From contig WOGZ01000048.1 in NCBI GenBank assembly GCA_009733775.1, positions 97,588 through 161,587 of the forward strand: a stretch of 64,000 nt of DNA, in the 5' to 3' direction. This DNA comes from Alectoria sarmentosa (lineage: Eukaryota > Ascomycota > Lecanoromycetes > Lecanorales > Parmeliaceae). Below are positions 34,188 to 47,234 of the stretch, piece after piece. The notes beneath the pieces are model-generated. The model was not told where the DNA came from. It did not search any database and saw nothing but the letters and a program-made list of their open reading frames with translations. The translations under genes were made by a program, and so were the position numbers. How positions within the stretch are numbered: the stretch's first letter is position 1; every line of letters begins with the position of its first letter.

Positions 34188-35690
34188 TCAGTGACCTTCC
34201 CTGGGTGGTCGATCTCGTCCAGTATCATCCCCACCATTCTCCCCTCTCGCCTCTCTCCAGACCTGAGCTCCACTCCTCCTTCCCGCCTGCTCAGGAACCT
34301 TGATCCCTTCACCACCTCCATTTCGACCCGTTGGTAACATCTTGCCGATTTCGGCGGCAAGCGCTTGTACAACGAATCCCCGCAGCTCCTTCTCTTCTCT
34401 TTCGTCTTCAATGAGGAGTCGTTTCCGCTCATCTTTCAGCATGGTCTCCCGTCGCATTCGTTTGATCTCGTTGGTGATGAACATGAGGACTTCTTCGGGA
34501 CATCTATTGCGCTCTGCTCCGTGACTTGCGGCGTTGCGCACGTAGCGACGGGTCACGTCGGTAGCGCCGTCGATGGAGAATGCAACGCAGTAAGACATCT
34601 TCTTGCCCCAGCCTAATGATCGCAATCAGCCCTGGCTCAACAGATTGTGCAATGGAATGTGACTTACCTTCTGAGTACAGTCGAGGATTATCCCAAGCTT
34701 CCTCGCACGCATCGACGTGGATCCACCGCCTTTGCTGCTCCGAGTACACCTCTGTCCATACAAAGTCTTCAGCGTTCCACACCCACCTCACTCGGCCTCC
34801 GACAGCACGGCAAAGCATGCTAAAGCAATTGGCCCATTCCCCGGACCGTCCTCTTCTTGACTGTAGCAGCGCCCACACATCACCATATCGGGGGAACCTC
34901 TCCAGCGCGTTGCAATCAGGACTTGAACAGCGATATGACTCCACCTTGGCAGCGCCCCGGGCAGCTTCGTCAGGCGTGGGAGGGGCGAACCCATTCGCTC
35001 TTGTAGGTGATCCGCAGGCAGTACATGGAGGGTTGTTGACGAATTGGAAAAAGCTGCGCTTGAACCATCTGGAACGAAAAGGTTAGTCCGTGATTTGGCC
35101 AGAGGTATGAATCTAACTTACTTTAGAAGAGCTCGAATGACACAATCTTGGTAACCCCATTCCGGCTTTGCGGGAGGACGCTTACTGGCTGCTTCAGCTT
35201 GTAGCAATTGACTCTCGTCTTCTGCTTCGCTATATATTCGATCCAGTGGTATGACCGCCAATGCTTCGTCCAACAGGCCTGGGTTTTCGTATTTAGTAGG
35301 ATTGACTGATACTGTGATGAGTAGGTTGCGGAACTTTAGAGAAGCTGCGTCCTGGGGTGGCGAGGCCATCTTGGGGAGGTTTCGTAATGACGGATACGAT
35401 GGAGGAATCTGCGGGCTATCTGATGGACGTCGGGGTGCATGCTGTGAGGGCGATCGTGATGATGTAGAGGTTTGTCTTCCAGGTCCCGGTGAGCCAGACC
35501 TTGATCGCGACTGTGCGGTGAGAGTGTTTAGCCGTTGTGTCCTCAGGAGTTGTTCGAACTGGTGGGTTAGGTCCGCCGCATTGAAGGCTCTCTGTGGTTG
35601 AGGTTGCGATTGCGGTTGAGATCTTTGCGATCTTCGTGGAGGAGGTGGGGGAGGTGGAGCCCTGCGTGGAGGACCATTCGAGTCACCCAT
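34188..35690 (-). CDS. PNG1: PNG1-like protein (peptide:N-glycanase family), catalytic residues replaced
   Basis: Exons 35690-35122, 35068-34668 and 34612-34188 join in phase to 464 aa. The N-terminal 115 residues are Pro/Ser/Gln-rich. The transglutaminase-like core follows, with zinc ligands CTACG and CSSPDC, then RRGRSGEWANCF, VWNAEDFVWTEVYSE, WIHVDACEEAWDNP and WGKKMSYCVAFSIDG, and a charged helical tail. In active PNGases the core reads GRCGEW and EDHVW; here the catalytic Cys is Ser265 and the His is Phe292, while the Asp (309, in HVDACE) remains. PNGases remove N-glycans from misfolded ER proteins in the cytosol. From memory, Neurospora PNG1 is likewise described as lacking catalytic residues and acting in cell polarity. 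The role here is therefore probably structural. Confidence 0.88.
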
Positions 35691-36316
35691 GATGCTTCGG
35701 GCAATGTGAGTTGGTACTGTTGTTCTCTTTCCTCGAGGATGCGGAGGAAAAAAGGAAAGTTGCGATGTTTCTGAGATGGACTGGATCTGCAATGATGGCC
35801 TTGTTTGAGACCCTTGCTTGCCTACCGCAGTCGAGATGCACTGCCGGATCTCGCCACAAAATTTGCGACGCTTCTCTCTCTCCCCTCTATATCTCTCTCT
35901 TCCTCTCTCTCTTTCAACCACGACGTCGGTAGGTGGACAATTTGAGGTGAGGTGTATGGATGAAAGGAGAAGGTCGCCTCTGAGAGGACGACGACTACTT
36001 TGCCAAGACGAGGGAGTCGTTTGACTGCATGGAAATTGACTCTGGCCTTCAAGTGGGGACTGGGGAGAGGGACGCGTGGATCCCGACTTGCGTAAGCTTC
36101 TATTGCCCAATTACATCTCCAGAGAGCAGGATGAGTAAGCTGAGCCTCTTGGCATTAATTTAGGCGCCAAGGCGCTCTGTTGCTTCTTCCGACAACGGTG
36201 TCTTCGACTCTTCACAAGCCTGATTTGATTGTCTTGTTTGTCTTGCAACGACAGATGTCGTAGCCTGCAGGTAATACTGTAGAAAATCGTTGAATCTAGC
36301 TCTTGAATCTAAGCTT
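35691..36316. other. Upstream region of PNG1
   Basis: Open frames upstream of the PNG1 start continue in frame but cover an obvious leader with a CT-rich run (35,870-35,920). No gene is supported. Confidence 0.45.
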
Positions 36317-36550
36317 CTACGCTCGTTTGGTGGGTTTGTTGTCCTTCGGCTTTGCAGCCGACAAGCCTGATCCTCTCTTTCTTGCAACAATGAGATGCAA
36401 TTCCGTCTTTCGCACTGCCTCGTCCTTCGTCTGAATTTCAACCCGTCGCGAGAGGATTAGCGAGAGTCTGGATCAGACACGAGACATGAACAGGCTCTCC
36501 ATTGTGTTCAGAGGGCCCGATGGCTCAACGGTCTGTTTTTCCATGCTCAT
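36317..36550 (-). CDS. Possible 61-aa basic microprotein, two exons
   Basis: Exons 36550-36479 and 36430-36317 flank a 48-nt intron (GTCTGA donor, CTAAT branch, TTCAG acceptor) that joins in phase. The product starts MSMEKQTVEPSGPLNTMESL and ends in a Lys-rich tail (KPKDNKPTKRA). The acceptor is strong and the donor weak. The frame extends upstream of this Met. There is no recognisable family. It is included because the splice turns two unrelated short frames into one protein with even composition. Confidence 0.25.
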
Positions 36551-38439
36551 CGGCGTCTCGACTCTCGCGTGCTCACAGGGTCTGCGCAAGTTGGAGAGGC
36601 GACGACTAGAAGAGTACGCAACGCAATCGAGGAAATCGCATGTACGGACTTGTTTCGGTCTAGCGTGGAGGAGAGGCATACGCGTTCCCAACATTGGACT
36701 CTTCTTACGATCTCCATTGTCTAGCTATAGTATATCCGAGGACGCTACCCTTTGACACCGGGCTTTACCGCTTGTAACCTTTGTTACATATCGAGCTGGA
36801 GGACCGAGAATCCTCACATGCCCTTATAGATGGGGTTTGATCTTGACTACTCGTATGATCCACTCATTGCTCTGCAAAAAGGTCTCTTCGCACAGGAATT
36901 GTTGGGAAATGTTGAAGGTGGCAAAAGCACGAGAAGAAGTAGCCCGGTTGAATGACATCCGCGTCACCTGCTCATAAATGCTATGCTTACCAATGGTGAA
37001 AGAAGGTTACGTGATGTTTGTCGAGTCCGAAGACGCACTTACGCTAGATGATTAGGTGTTTGTAACATGAGACAGCGTGACCCGAATGTTTATGCATACG
37101 TCGTCGTGATCTGGACTTTCGACAGCGAGCCCAACCTGCTAGTGGTGGAAAAGGTCAGAAGAGACCATATGGCGGGTTTCAGAATGTGCGGCTCAAAGAG
37201 GCTGTGGTTGGCCATGGCTGTGTTGTTGCTTGTTATCCAGCCGAGGGTAGATTCACCACTGTCGTTCCAAAGCACTAGGAGGCCGACGAAGCATTAAGGG
37301 AAAACTGCACGGCTGGCATAGAAGTATAAAGGTCTAGATCTTTTAGTATTTGTCGTCCTTTACAGAATGGAAGTCTGAGCTTGAGTTTCTTCTACGTCAC
37401 CGACGCTTCACACATAATCATGATCGAAACAATCAGGCGGCTGCGTGTGGACGTATACATATACGCCAACAGGCTACTCTTGTTACTCATTTCATCTTCG
37501 AGTCACCTAGGGGCCAACGATTGAAATGCGCATTGTCTGTAGCTGCAGCGACCCGTCCACCGCAGTCCTGCATCATGCCCCCACCAACCCTACGCCTCCC
37601 CGAATGCGTCCAATATGCTCAACGCCCAACCCATCATCCAACGCCGACCAAGCCATACGTGTGTCCATCCGACGTCCTGCGCCTTTGGTCCAGCAGTCAT
37701 CACCCGGCATCTCCTGGCCATCACTCCGGAGCAGCTATCCCCCGAGGCTGCTCCCGATCAAGGTTCCATGACGAAGTCCGCAGGCAACTCTCATCTGGTG
37801 TTCTCAAGTTTGTATGGCCGTCAGACGGACTCTTCCGCAGCAGATGATTTTTCGTTTGAAGCTGGTTCCTTCAACCTATCTAGGAATGGAGATTGGTGTT
37901 TAGCTCCTTCTCGTCCTCGATATATGCGAGGGTCGAGGATACGACTAAGTCAATGCAGCGAAGAGCGAGAATGCTGCCTAATTCGACCATCTCACACCTC
38001 CAGTAGACGCGAATGCCAAAGCGTTGCAGCTCAACCCCGGGGATCCAAAAGAGCATGCTTACAACGACAGGTACCTGGGATGAGAGCCCAGGAGAACGGA
38101 CTCGATGATTGCTTCGTGCCAATGATGCCGGGTCAGAGTCGGCTCGGTGGATCCATCAAGGGTGGAAAAGAGCATTTGGAGCGGGGAGGGAGAGGGAAAA
38201 AATGGGAAGATGCCTGCATTGCTGCAGGCTGCTCGTGGAACTCATGTTTGAATGATATTCGGAGTCTTAGATAGGTAGCATGATGAATACGGTACTCTGC
38301 AAGTGTGCCCTATCATGCGAGGTCCCTGGCTGACTGGGTCACTTTGAGGTAGCCAAAGAGACGTATGAGCCGATGGCAAGCAAATCGTTTGTACCCAAGC
38401 ATCAGTACATAAACTCGAGATCTTCGGAAGCATGCGCTG
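36551..38439. other. Intergenic, no supported gene
   Basis: Overlapping plus-strand frames at 37,350-38,274 are His/Pro/Ser-rich and lack splice sites joining them to anything recognisable. Nothing else is seen. Confidence 0.45.
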
Positions 38440-41400
38440 CTATGAATTCCACTCTTGGTTCCCAAAGTACCGCGGTGGTAAGTCCACATCGAACAATGGC
38501 CTCTCTATCAACGCAACTTCTAGGCCTGACGATGAGTCGTCACCGTCTCCACCAACGGCTGTTCCGTCATCTGTATCGTTCCCCAGGGGCACTATACCCA
38601 GAATGGGTCGGTATTTGTACGTGTGCCAGTATCCAGGGCGTTCGCCTTCTCTCATCTTCGCAACGCGGGCACCATCGTTCTCAGAGGTCTCTGCATCCGT
38701 CGCATTGTCAACGTGGCCGTTAGGTATGTGACCATTGACTGCGGTGTTGCCTCTTCGAAACTTGATTAGGGCCATGTTGGATTCGTTGGCTAGAGCGTAG
38801 CCGCCCTCATCGTCTGAATAGACACCTTGCTCTGCGTCCAGAATTATCCGTTGATCTACAGCAGCATCTGCTCCGTTCATTTTCCGCATCTTATGGCCAG
38901 TGTCTGTTCCAAGCTCAGCGTTGGGGATCTTACCGCCTACGCCAGTGTCGATCCCGAGACTGCTTGCTATAATCTCCTCGTCATTATCCCCGCGCTTTCT
39001 CTTGAGGCTGACCTCTTTGCTGATACCATTCTTGACGTTTGCATCTTCTTGCTCGTCGTCCACAGGGCGCAAGTCTCTTGATAGATCAAACATCCATAGC
39101 CACGAAACACCGTAGAGCCATATCCTCTCGTTGTTACCTCTTACATCCCACACAGCGCTCTTGGCTCTGTCTTTGAGGTCTCGAAACTCTCGGGGTAGGC
39201 TTGATGTCGGATTCCTTCGTGACCAGTCTGACATCTTGCCTGATAGGACATTAAACTCGTAGATTTGATTTTCTGCCGTCAGTACGAACAGTCTGTCCTC
39301 GCCATTTGGTAGGTCGTAAGAGCGAGGGTGCGGGTTATGGCGGGTTGGATGTACGCCTACATTGCCGTTTGTCAAGTTCGCGGTGGCTTGCATGGTCAAC
39401 GGTCGAAAGGCAAGGACGAGGGGAGCAGCGGGCAGTTTTGTCAGAAGTGACGCGGCTGGATTTCGAGTCCAATGTTCGCCGAAAATCGTTGTACGACTGT
39501 TTTCTTCATCGCTATCTTCGTCATCTGATGAGTTAGACTTGTCTGCGGGATCTGCGGGATTCGTTTCTTCAGCATTTTGTGTGAGATCTTCGTGGCCTTC
39601 GATAACCCAGGTATCGAGGAAACCTGAGATGTCCGAGACTGCCAGGATTCGACTGTCAGCAGAAAAAGCTAGGCGGTTTATTGTTCTGTTGTAGCTGCCT
39701 AGACTGGCGTCCTTGGTCCTTTTGCCCGAGGTGTCGCGACGTAACCGCTTCAGCTCGACTGACGTTTGTAAGAAAACAGGGGACAGTTTGTCATTTTCCA
39801 TCTCTGATCTCCTGTAAAGCTGAATAACATTATCAGCTCCGATCGTTGCCAGCCATTTTGCATCCGGCGAAAATTGTATCATCTTTGCTTGTCGTTTACT
39901 CAAGTCAGCGAAGGTCTGTATTTTCTCAAGCTTCTGGACTTTGAGCATGCCAGATTTGAGACGCAAACCGAAGACTCTAATCTCTGCCATGGTCGCTACT
40001 GCAAGCTTCTTCCCATCCGACGAGATATCTGCTGATGTGATAGCCTCATCGCCCTGGGCTGGTTATCAGTACCCAGATCTAACCGGGGCTGGGCCGAAGA
40101 CTGACCTGGAGAGTGATCTTGGCAACAAGTCTTCTTCCTTGCGGCTCATCGACGTGAAGAGATGAGTCTTCGTCCAGCTGCCTCTTCGATCGTCTCGGAA
40201 TTGTCCAGATTCTGACTTCTCGATCCCACCAACATACCAACAAACGCTTGTTAGTTGCACTTCGGACGTTGGGTTCTTGTGGGAGATTAGCGAGAGCGCG
40301 ATGGTGCTCTCGCCCGAAATCCTGGATTGGTACGATTATAGGTGTTGTGTCGAGCCCTGTGCCATAGTCAGAATTGGTACAGCGTGCGAATGGAGGAGTA
40401 TAGTGCTACCTCCTGACACTAGGATGCTCAAACCCCTGGTCTCGAACGTAGCCATGACTTTGACGTCATTCTGATGCATCCTTTGATGTTTGATCTTGGC
40501 CCATCGATGACCCTCTCCTGACCGCCCATTGCCTGTCCGCTTGTACAGTGTCGTTCTTCTGTCCATACCACCACTGAAGACCGATTGACCGTCAGTGCTC
40601 ACCGCAACGTCCAAGATGTCTGCGTCGTGGCTTTTGATGCGCTGCAGCAAGGCGTAATTCTTTCCATCCCAGAAGCATAGCGTTCCCGTGGAGTCACCAG
40701 AGACGATCGTGCCGTCAAGCAAACTCTTGACGGACCACACCAAAGTCTCTTTGGGGCCACCCTTTGGTCCTGCCCCTAGCGTCATGTTTCGTACCTGCTG
40801 GCTATTGCGCATGTCGTATACACGTATAGTGCTATCTGCGTGGCCCGCGATGATGGTGTGACGGTTTTGAAATGTCAGGCTCAAGACTCGAGATTTCTTC
40901 TTTGATGGTCTTGCGAGAATTCTTGTAAATCGTAGATCACCGTCCGCAGTACTGAGTAAAACAATAGCACCGTCCGCACATCCGACAGCCAAGTCCTGTA
41001 TCTGTGATTCCTCCCCTTGTGTTTCCTCTCCCTTTGCTCTTTCAGGCTTTTTGAGCACCTGGCCTTTGGGCTGCGCTGCCATACACCAGATCTCCCCATA
41101 GTTGCCTGCCGAGTGTCGTACAGGCCTTCCGGTCCCGAGGTTCCACTCAGTCACTGCCGTCGAGTATCCAATGCTGAACAATCTCAGCTTTCCGGCAATA
41201 ATATTGCTGCTCTTGTCCACATCTTCTGGGTCTTGTGTCCACACTAGCCCTTCGATGCTTCGGTCTTTGGCCCCTCGAAGAATGCTTTCCTGATACCATG
41301 CACCTCTAAGAGGATTCCAGATCTCAATGTCACCGTTGGCACGGCCAATCGCGAGCCGTAGGCTTGAGGGTCCTTTGCCTGGACTTGTTGGGGAAGAAAT

Positions 41401-41469
41401 ATGAGAGAATGCAAGGGCGTTTATGGCAGAAGGAGGGTAGGGCACAAAGCGGCAGCGGTGGATGTCCAT
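38440..41469 (-). CDS. UTP4: UTP4, WD40 subunit of the small-subunit processome
   Basis: Exons 41469-40410, 40356-40106 and 40053-38440 join in phase to 974 aa. It starts MDIHRCRFVPYPPSAINALAF, a start I know from fungal UTP4, and ends RYFGNQEWNS. WD-repeat signatures run through both halves (for example GDIEIWNPL, STIRVYDMR, GTLCFWDG, FSGGMDRRTTLYK, LVCWWDREVRIW, RVFGL), building tandem propellers, with an acidic loop (DSSDDEDSDEENS) between repeats and a low-complexity segment near residue 800. UTP4 is part of the t-UTP/UtpA complex, which binds nascent 35S pre-rRNA in the nucleolus and is needed for 18S rRNA maturation. The 53-nt introns are normal. The gene looks intact and should be constitutively expressed. 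Confidence 0.92.
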
Positions 41470-44400
41470 GACTGATAAATAATCGATTATTAACTCTGCC
41501 ACCTCAAAGAGGAGGTGGTGATCGTTAAGAAGAGCAAGAAACATTCGACAGTCTGCAGTACGGTTCTGAATAGTATGATTTGGGAGCAGAAAACTTCAAG
41601 ATTGCGGGGTAAGTTTAATCGCAGGGCAATTTGTCGCGGAAAATCCTCGCTTAGATGTCGTCGTGTGGGAATCGTTTTCAGTTCATTCAAGACCCATCTA
41701 CGGCGACGTATTCTTGTACCAGTGAAATTATTCTACGGAGGCCTTTACAGGAGGCTCAGTCCTACGCCGTTGTATTGAAGGCTCTGAATGGCGAGTTGGT
41801 GCTTTCGAGGCATAAAGCCATACATAGAGAAAGGGACGTATTGTCTCAAATCCGGAGCAGGTATAAATAAAGTACAAATGATAATTGAGTAGGAGAGGCT
41901 CTGAGACAACCATGCTAGGTCTCGGCAACATGGCATAGGGTTTTGGAAGTCGTGTGGAGATCACGATGAACCATACGTCACGGTGTCTCGGGAAAGATTT
42001 ATGGTGGCAGACATCGCAAACAAGAACCAGCCTGAGATTCAAGTTCTCGATGGTATGCTAAATATGTGCACAACATAACACCAATGAGCGTTGAGCTCTT
42101 TCGCCATGGCAATGAGAATGTTGCTGCTCAAGAGTCCAATAGCTCCTTTCTTGTCGAGTTGATAAGTCCTGTCAATTAGGGCTGACTTCTTCTCGGTTGT
42201 TTTGCTTATGCTTTCATGAGAACCATGCTTCTAAGGAATGAACGGAAATTACCTTCCCAATCGTGGAGGGCTAGGTAATTCGATTGTGAACGAATCGGAG
42301 GTTCCGAAAATGTGACAGAAAGTATATCGACGTCAAAGAATTTCACGGTCATGACTTGAGGATGTGGTACCTAGGTAGGATACCGTGTACAAAAACATTC
42401 AGAATACTGGGCTTTGATGTAATGCTCCTGGAAGCATGTTGCACAGTAGCGCAACGCAGCGCATGTTATCTCGATCAATTGCATGCACTAGAGTAGGCAG
42501 CATCCGATGCAGCATCCGATTCGCGCGTGAGACGTCAAGACCAAAGTTAGAAGGTGGGGCTCAAAAGTTTCAGAAAATTGGACTCCCCGTGTTACTTTCC
42601 ATACTCTGGGGATTCCCTCCGCTGCTGCGACTGTACCGCTCTTAATGAAGACTATGCTCCTGTGGTAGCTGCCGGGGTCTAACAAATGAGGTGCTGGTGT
42701 GGTCTAGAATCTTTCAATTGAAGCGGAAACAAAATGCCAGTGGGGAATTGGGCACGCATGTCGGATAAAATGATATGAGTTCTTCAAGGCCTCCCACTCA
42801 CACCCTTTGAAGACTTGCCGATGGATCCGAAGGGGTGACTATGTATGTCCGCACGGCTGGGATGTGCCCTGCTATTTGTAAAAAAGGATTTGGGGGCTTG
42901 CTTTTAGTGCTCGGTTTTCGTCCCCGCAGATGCGCGTCTTTGCACGCGTCTAAAAGAGAGAAATTTCCACACGCGTAGATTGAAATTTCGTCCTTCATAA
43001 TCAGAGTTCGAGGACTCTCGGTGCACAGAAGCTCGCAATAGATCCTTGGCCCAGCCTTAAACAGGATAAATTCCACGGAAAGACAATCTTTAAAGGATTC
43101 TAATCCTACTACCACAGGTGAAAAGAGTTTAATCTTTATGCGACTGCGGAGCTCAGGAGAAATACAGGAGCCCCGCAATTTGGGTTGGTAAGGCGTGCTG
43201 TCTCAGATTGCTCGATGCGTTATGAGGCTTGTGCTTCTCATAGCTGGAGTTGGTGGCTTATCAACGGCAGAGAATCAGCACATCATTTGTATTAATCATG
43301 AGTAAAGGGTCTGAACTCTGACTATCTTTCAATTCCTGATCTGAGCTGTCCGACGAGTCTTGCTTCAAGAGCTTTCTTTGCTGCAGCAAAGAACCCGAGT
43401 GTACTCAAGTAGCGAGAACAGTATTTCATAGAGCAAGGGCCGAAGTGTCATGCAACTCTCCACCCAAAGGCCACATGGAATGATGAATTCTACCTACCTA
43501 GATAACAGAATGTGACACCTCAGGCCACCGCCAAAAGCATGACGCCGTCACGGCGGAGATGAAGTATCATCAGTCTTACCAAAGGGGGTCGTGCATGTCG
43601 CGCTGGCAGGGTAGGGAATCAGGGAAAGGACTCGATCTCTCAGGGCTGCATGTTTGGCTGCATGGTGCTAGTACCATCAGATCCATTGGTAGCGAAGAGA
43701 CTCGACGTGTATGGCTTTTCGCTTGACCATTAAGGACGCGAATGACGATCAATCGGTAGGAAGTCGGAGCTGGAAAGCGTAGCAATAGGTAGGTCGCGCA
43801 TATCACGCCGCCTCTGTTGGATCAGCAGCCTTCTTTACACAAACCGTGAGCTCAGCGCGTTACTGACCTTCCCTGAGTCCTCATAAGACCAGAGTTCAGG
43901 AGATTAAAGTCTTTGAGATTGCGGACCGGTGATGATACAACAGAGCCACGGTACTCCTTTTCCTTTGAATAGCAGAGACGAAGAAGAACGTACGGATCAG
44001 GAACGAGCAAACCAAGTAGACACGCGACCCAGGGATCCGACGCCAAGCCAACCTGTAAGGGTTGAAAACCACTTTAAACAGTATCAGTAACCACGCACTT
44101 AAGCACTTCATAGGCTCAAACGTTCAGGCCGCTCCAGGACACTAAACCCTATGCAGTACCCCTGCAGCTTAAGCCCGAAGCAACGAAATCTTGAATCTTA
44201 ACCTGTGCCAGCCTTCAAACTTCTCTCCTCATCCTGTGGAGAGCAGTGCTTCACACCTCCTACCTCCTCTCCTCCTCCTCATTGCCCTCGGACTCTCCTC
44301 TGCCAGTCATACAGAGGCTTAGAGTGGGCGTGGAGTTCGTCAAATGCATCAGAAATAACTCTGGGCGGCTTTCGACTCCATTTCTCTACTGCCGTGCGGG

Positions 44401-45945
44401 TGTAGTCTTCAAGTCCTCCAGTCTTCAAACTCGACACCTTCTTTCACCCACGGCAGCAATTCATCAATTCTTCATTTTCACTTGTCATTCGTCCTCATCA
44501 TCGTCACGTCGCCACGGTCACCACGACATCATAGGTCCTTCACGTCCTCCAAAGATCAGCATTTTCTCTCGAGTCCGCCCACTGTCCACTCCATACCGCA
44601 ATTCACTACAGAACTCAGCCGCAGACAGATTTGTTCTCACACAACATCTCAGAGCAGTGTATATGGTCTGTTGGAAGTGGATGGTGAGCTACATATCTCC
44701 TCATGCATTCCTCGTTGGCCCAGTACAAGGGGGTCAGGGGATCAGACTTCACGCGAGCCACAGTCAACGCCATTCCTTCCTTACCAGGCACCATGTGCTC
44801 ACTGCATGTGGAATGTGCTGGTTTTTCATACGAAGGTGGCTGCCAATGGCTCCTGCCGGACAATTGGCTACGACGGTCAAGACAAGCCCGGACAGCTTTG
44901 AACGCAGCCTACAGCGACTTTTCACAGTCTTCAAGATCCATCACACTTCAAACCTTCTGGGATCCCACAGCTGCCTTTTCTCGCGTGATCATGGATGCTG
45001 GTCACGACTCGCCCTTGTCAGTCCCAGCAAATGTCTTCGTGAAGAATCCAGCCAATCTCCTCCAATGGCTCAGGATCAATATATAATGGTCTTGAAAGGA
45101 GATTTTTTGCCCATCAAAAAAGTCGCCCTTGGAAAACGCGCGATCATTACGCGTGCCTAAGCTCGCGCCTAAACATCTCAGATCTCTTGTCTTTTTGCCT
45201 ATGTTCACGACACTTTATACCAATTTGCTGACTTTTCTATATTAGTCTTAGAGACGCCGGCCTGAAATTTTCGTTGACACGAGATCCCTGGCTCTTACCC
45301 TGCCTTCGCCTAATCTAGGATTATCATTGAGACTCCGACCTCACACTCGAGGCATGTCAAAATGTAATCGTTCTTAGAAGCTCGTGCTGACCTTTAACGT
45401 CTAGGCCGCTACCAATTTCAGGGTCCCAAATCTACATTCTCCATTATCTTACCCAATACGTTAGTGGAGACGTTAGCTCGTCCTCTACCGACTTTGTAGA
45501 GGCAAACGCAGGTCATTCCAGAAGTTTGCCGAACTACTTGACAAGATTGCAAGGGACCTAATTGTCCCACCGCCACATCAGCCCATTAATCCCAATCTGC
45601 CTAGGTAAGCAACACGGAAATCCCTCTGATTCGATGGCTGGTCATTCTACTCTCATGATTCGACGAAGCTCTCTGTCCCTGCATATGGACGTTCGAACTG
45701 TTTCAAGGGCTAACATTTTCAACGCAAAGCCTAGGACGCCGTTATATCTACTATTGCCGACCACTTGACCAACCGGGCAACCTCAAGTCACTCTTTACTA
45801 TCGTTCCAACTAATTACGATCCTTAGATCATTAATCTCACCCGAGTCACTCCCTTTTTATTGTTCGTGTTCAAAGCGTCTAGATCAGAGAAAAGAATTCT
45901 ATCATTTTTTTGAACATCCCGGGTAGCAACGACCAACCTTCCATC
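41470..45945. other. Long gene-free region upstream of the G1 cyclin
   Basis: 4.5 kb with no supported gene. 44,200-45,945 is pyrimidine-rich, with overlapping plus-strand frames of 140-300 codons whose composition (Ser, His, Arg, Leu) looks non-coding; this is the expected place for the cyclin promoter and a long leader. A minus-strand 126-codon frame at 42,798-43,178 looks somewhat protein-like but has no known domain. TAGGTA/TACCTA motifs occur at 42,367-42,382 and 43,491-43,500. Confidence 0.45.
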
Positions 45946-47234
45946 ATGGCCTACTACAACAATCAATGTGACAGTTACTTTGTGGAGTCTCACGAAGACC
46001 AGGAAAAAGGATTCCGAGATGGGCTGAGGGAACGCGAGAGGCGCCAGAAATGGGAAACACAGCTTGCCATTGCGGAGGATTTATCTCAATTGACAAGCTG
46101 TGAATATCGAGACGACGTTCTGCAGCACATGGAGACCATGGAGGTCAAGCGCCTTGAAGCTCGATATTTGATTACGCTCATGCTGACACTCATGTTCAGG
46201 GCAAAACGTTGCCAGACGTTGCCTCAATCGATATCCAGACAGAGATCCAATGGTTCATGCGTCCATACCTCGTTGACTTCTTGACTGAAGCTCACTGTGC
46301 GTTCGGCCTGATACCAGAAACTCTCTTCTTGACCATCAACCTACTTGACCGATACTGTTCTCGACGAATTGTATACAAGAAGCATTATCAGCTGGTGGGA
46401 TGTTCGGCATTGCTCATAGCTGCGAAGTATGGTGACAGAAAAGACCGTGTGCCGACCATCAAAGAGCTCAAGCAAATGTGCTGTGGGCTTTACGAAGACG
46501 ACATGTTCACTCAGATGGAATGGCATGTCCTGCAAACTCTGGACTGGATCATTGGCCACCCTACGATCGACAGCTTCCTCCAAATGGCGCTTGAGAACGT
46601 GGCCTATGATCCAGAAGTCGAGCATATGGCGTGCTATATCTCAGAAATCGCGATGTTCCAGAAAGAATTCGTCTCCAAGCGGCCGTCCGACATGGCTCGC
46701 TCTTCATTGGCTTTGGCACGGTGCATTCTCAGTCGCCCTCAGGCTTCAAGTACTGAATGGGCAGCGAAGTACGACTCTGATACTTTATTCACTCTGTCCA
46801 AGCAACTACTCCGACCTTCCAAGGTCTTGCATACTAAATATCAGGCGGCTCATCTTTCGCGGGTATCCCTTATTCTGGAGGACGTCCTATCTAGGCAAGC
46901 CTCGATCAGCAAATGCTATGCCAATGCTCCCCCAACCCCGCCATCGGAGAAGTGCTCTGAAGGGTTTGGAAATTTCCTCCACAACGGAACCCCTGGCACG
47001 CCGACGAAGCCATTAAACCTCGTTTCCGGCATTAACAATGGATGCCCCACGCCTCCAATTACCCCAACACACGATGAATATTTCAATGTCGATCAAAATC
47101 CATTCAAGACCAATCGAAACCCAGGACTAGGAGGTGTACGTCGTCCGCCAACCCCTGGAAATTTGCCGCCATTCCAACAACAAGTAGTGCCCTTCTCCCT
47201 GCCACCAATCAGTCAGATGGCTCCGATGTTTTAG
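45946..47234 (+). CDS. G1/S cyclin (Cln/Puc1-like)
   Basis: Exons 45946-46143 and 46200-47234 around a 56-nt intron (GTCAAG...TTCAG, phase 0, CTGAC branch) give 410 aa. The cyclin box spans about residues 45-190: YRDDVLQHMETME, then after the intron LPDVASIDIQTEIQWFMR, PYLVDFLTEAH, FLTINLLDRYCSRR, YQLVGCSALLIAAKY and KELKQMCCGLY. A second fold (SEIAMFQKEF, SSLALARCIL) follows, then a Pro/Thr-rich tail with several TPP and TPxTP sites, likely CDK and degron phosphorylation sites. G1 cyclins bind Cdk1 to drive entry into S phase and polarised growth. The first exon is short and the ATG context (CATCATGG) is good. The gene is preceded by an unusually long gene-free region. Confidence 0.88.

Noticed and set aside
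37350..38274. Overlapping plus-strand frames in the PNG1-UTP4 interval
   Set aside because: His/Pro/Ser-rich in all three frames, with no splice sites giving a sensible protein.
42798..43178. 126-codon minus-strand frame
   Set aside because: Fairly even composition, but no recognisable domain, no neighbours on the same strand and no splice partner; left as a note only.
44246..45160. 304-codon plus-strand open frame upstream of the cyclin
   Set aside because: Overlaps other long frames, has Ser/His/Arg-rich composition without any domain, and lies where a leader is expected.
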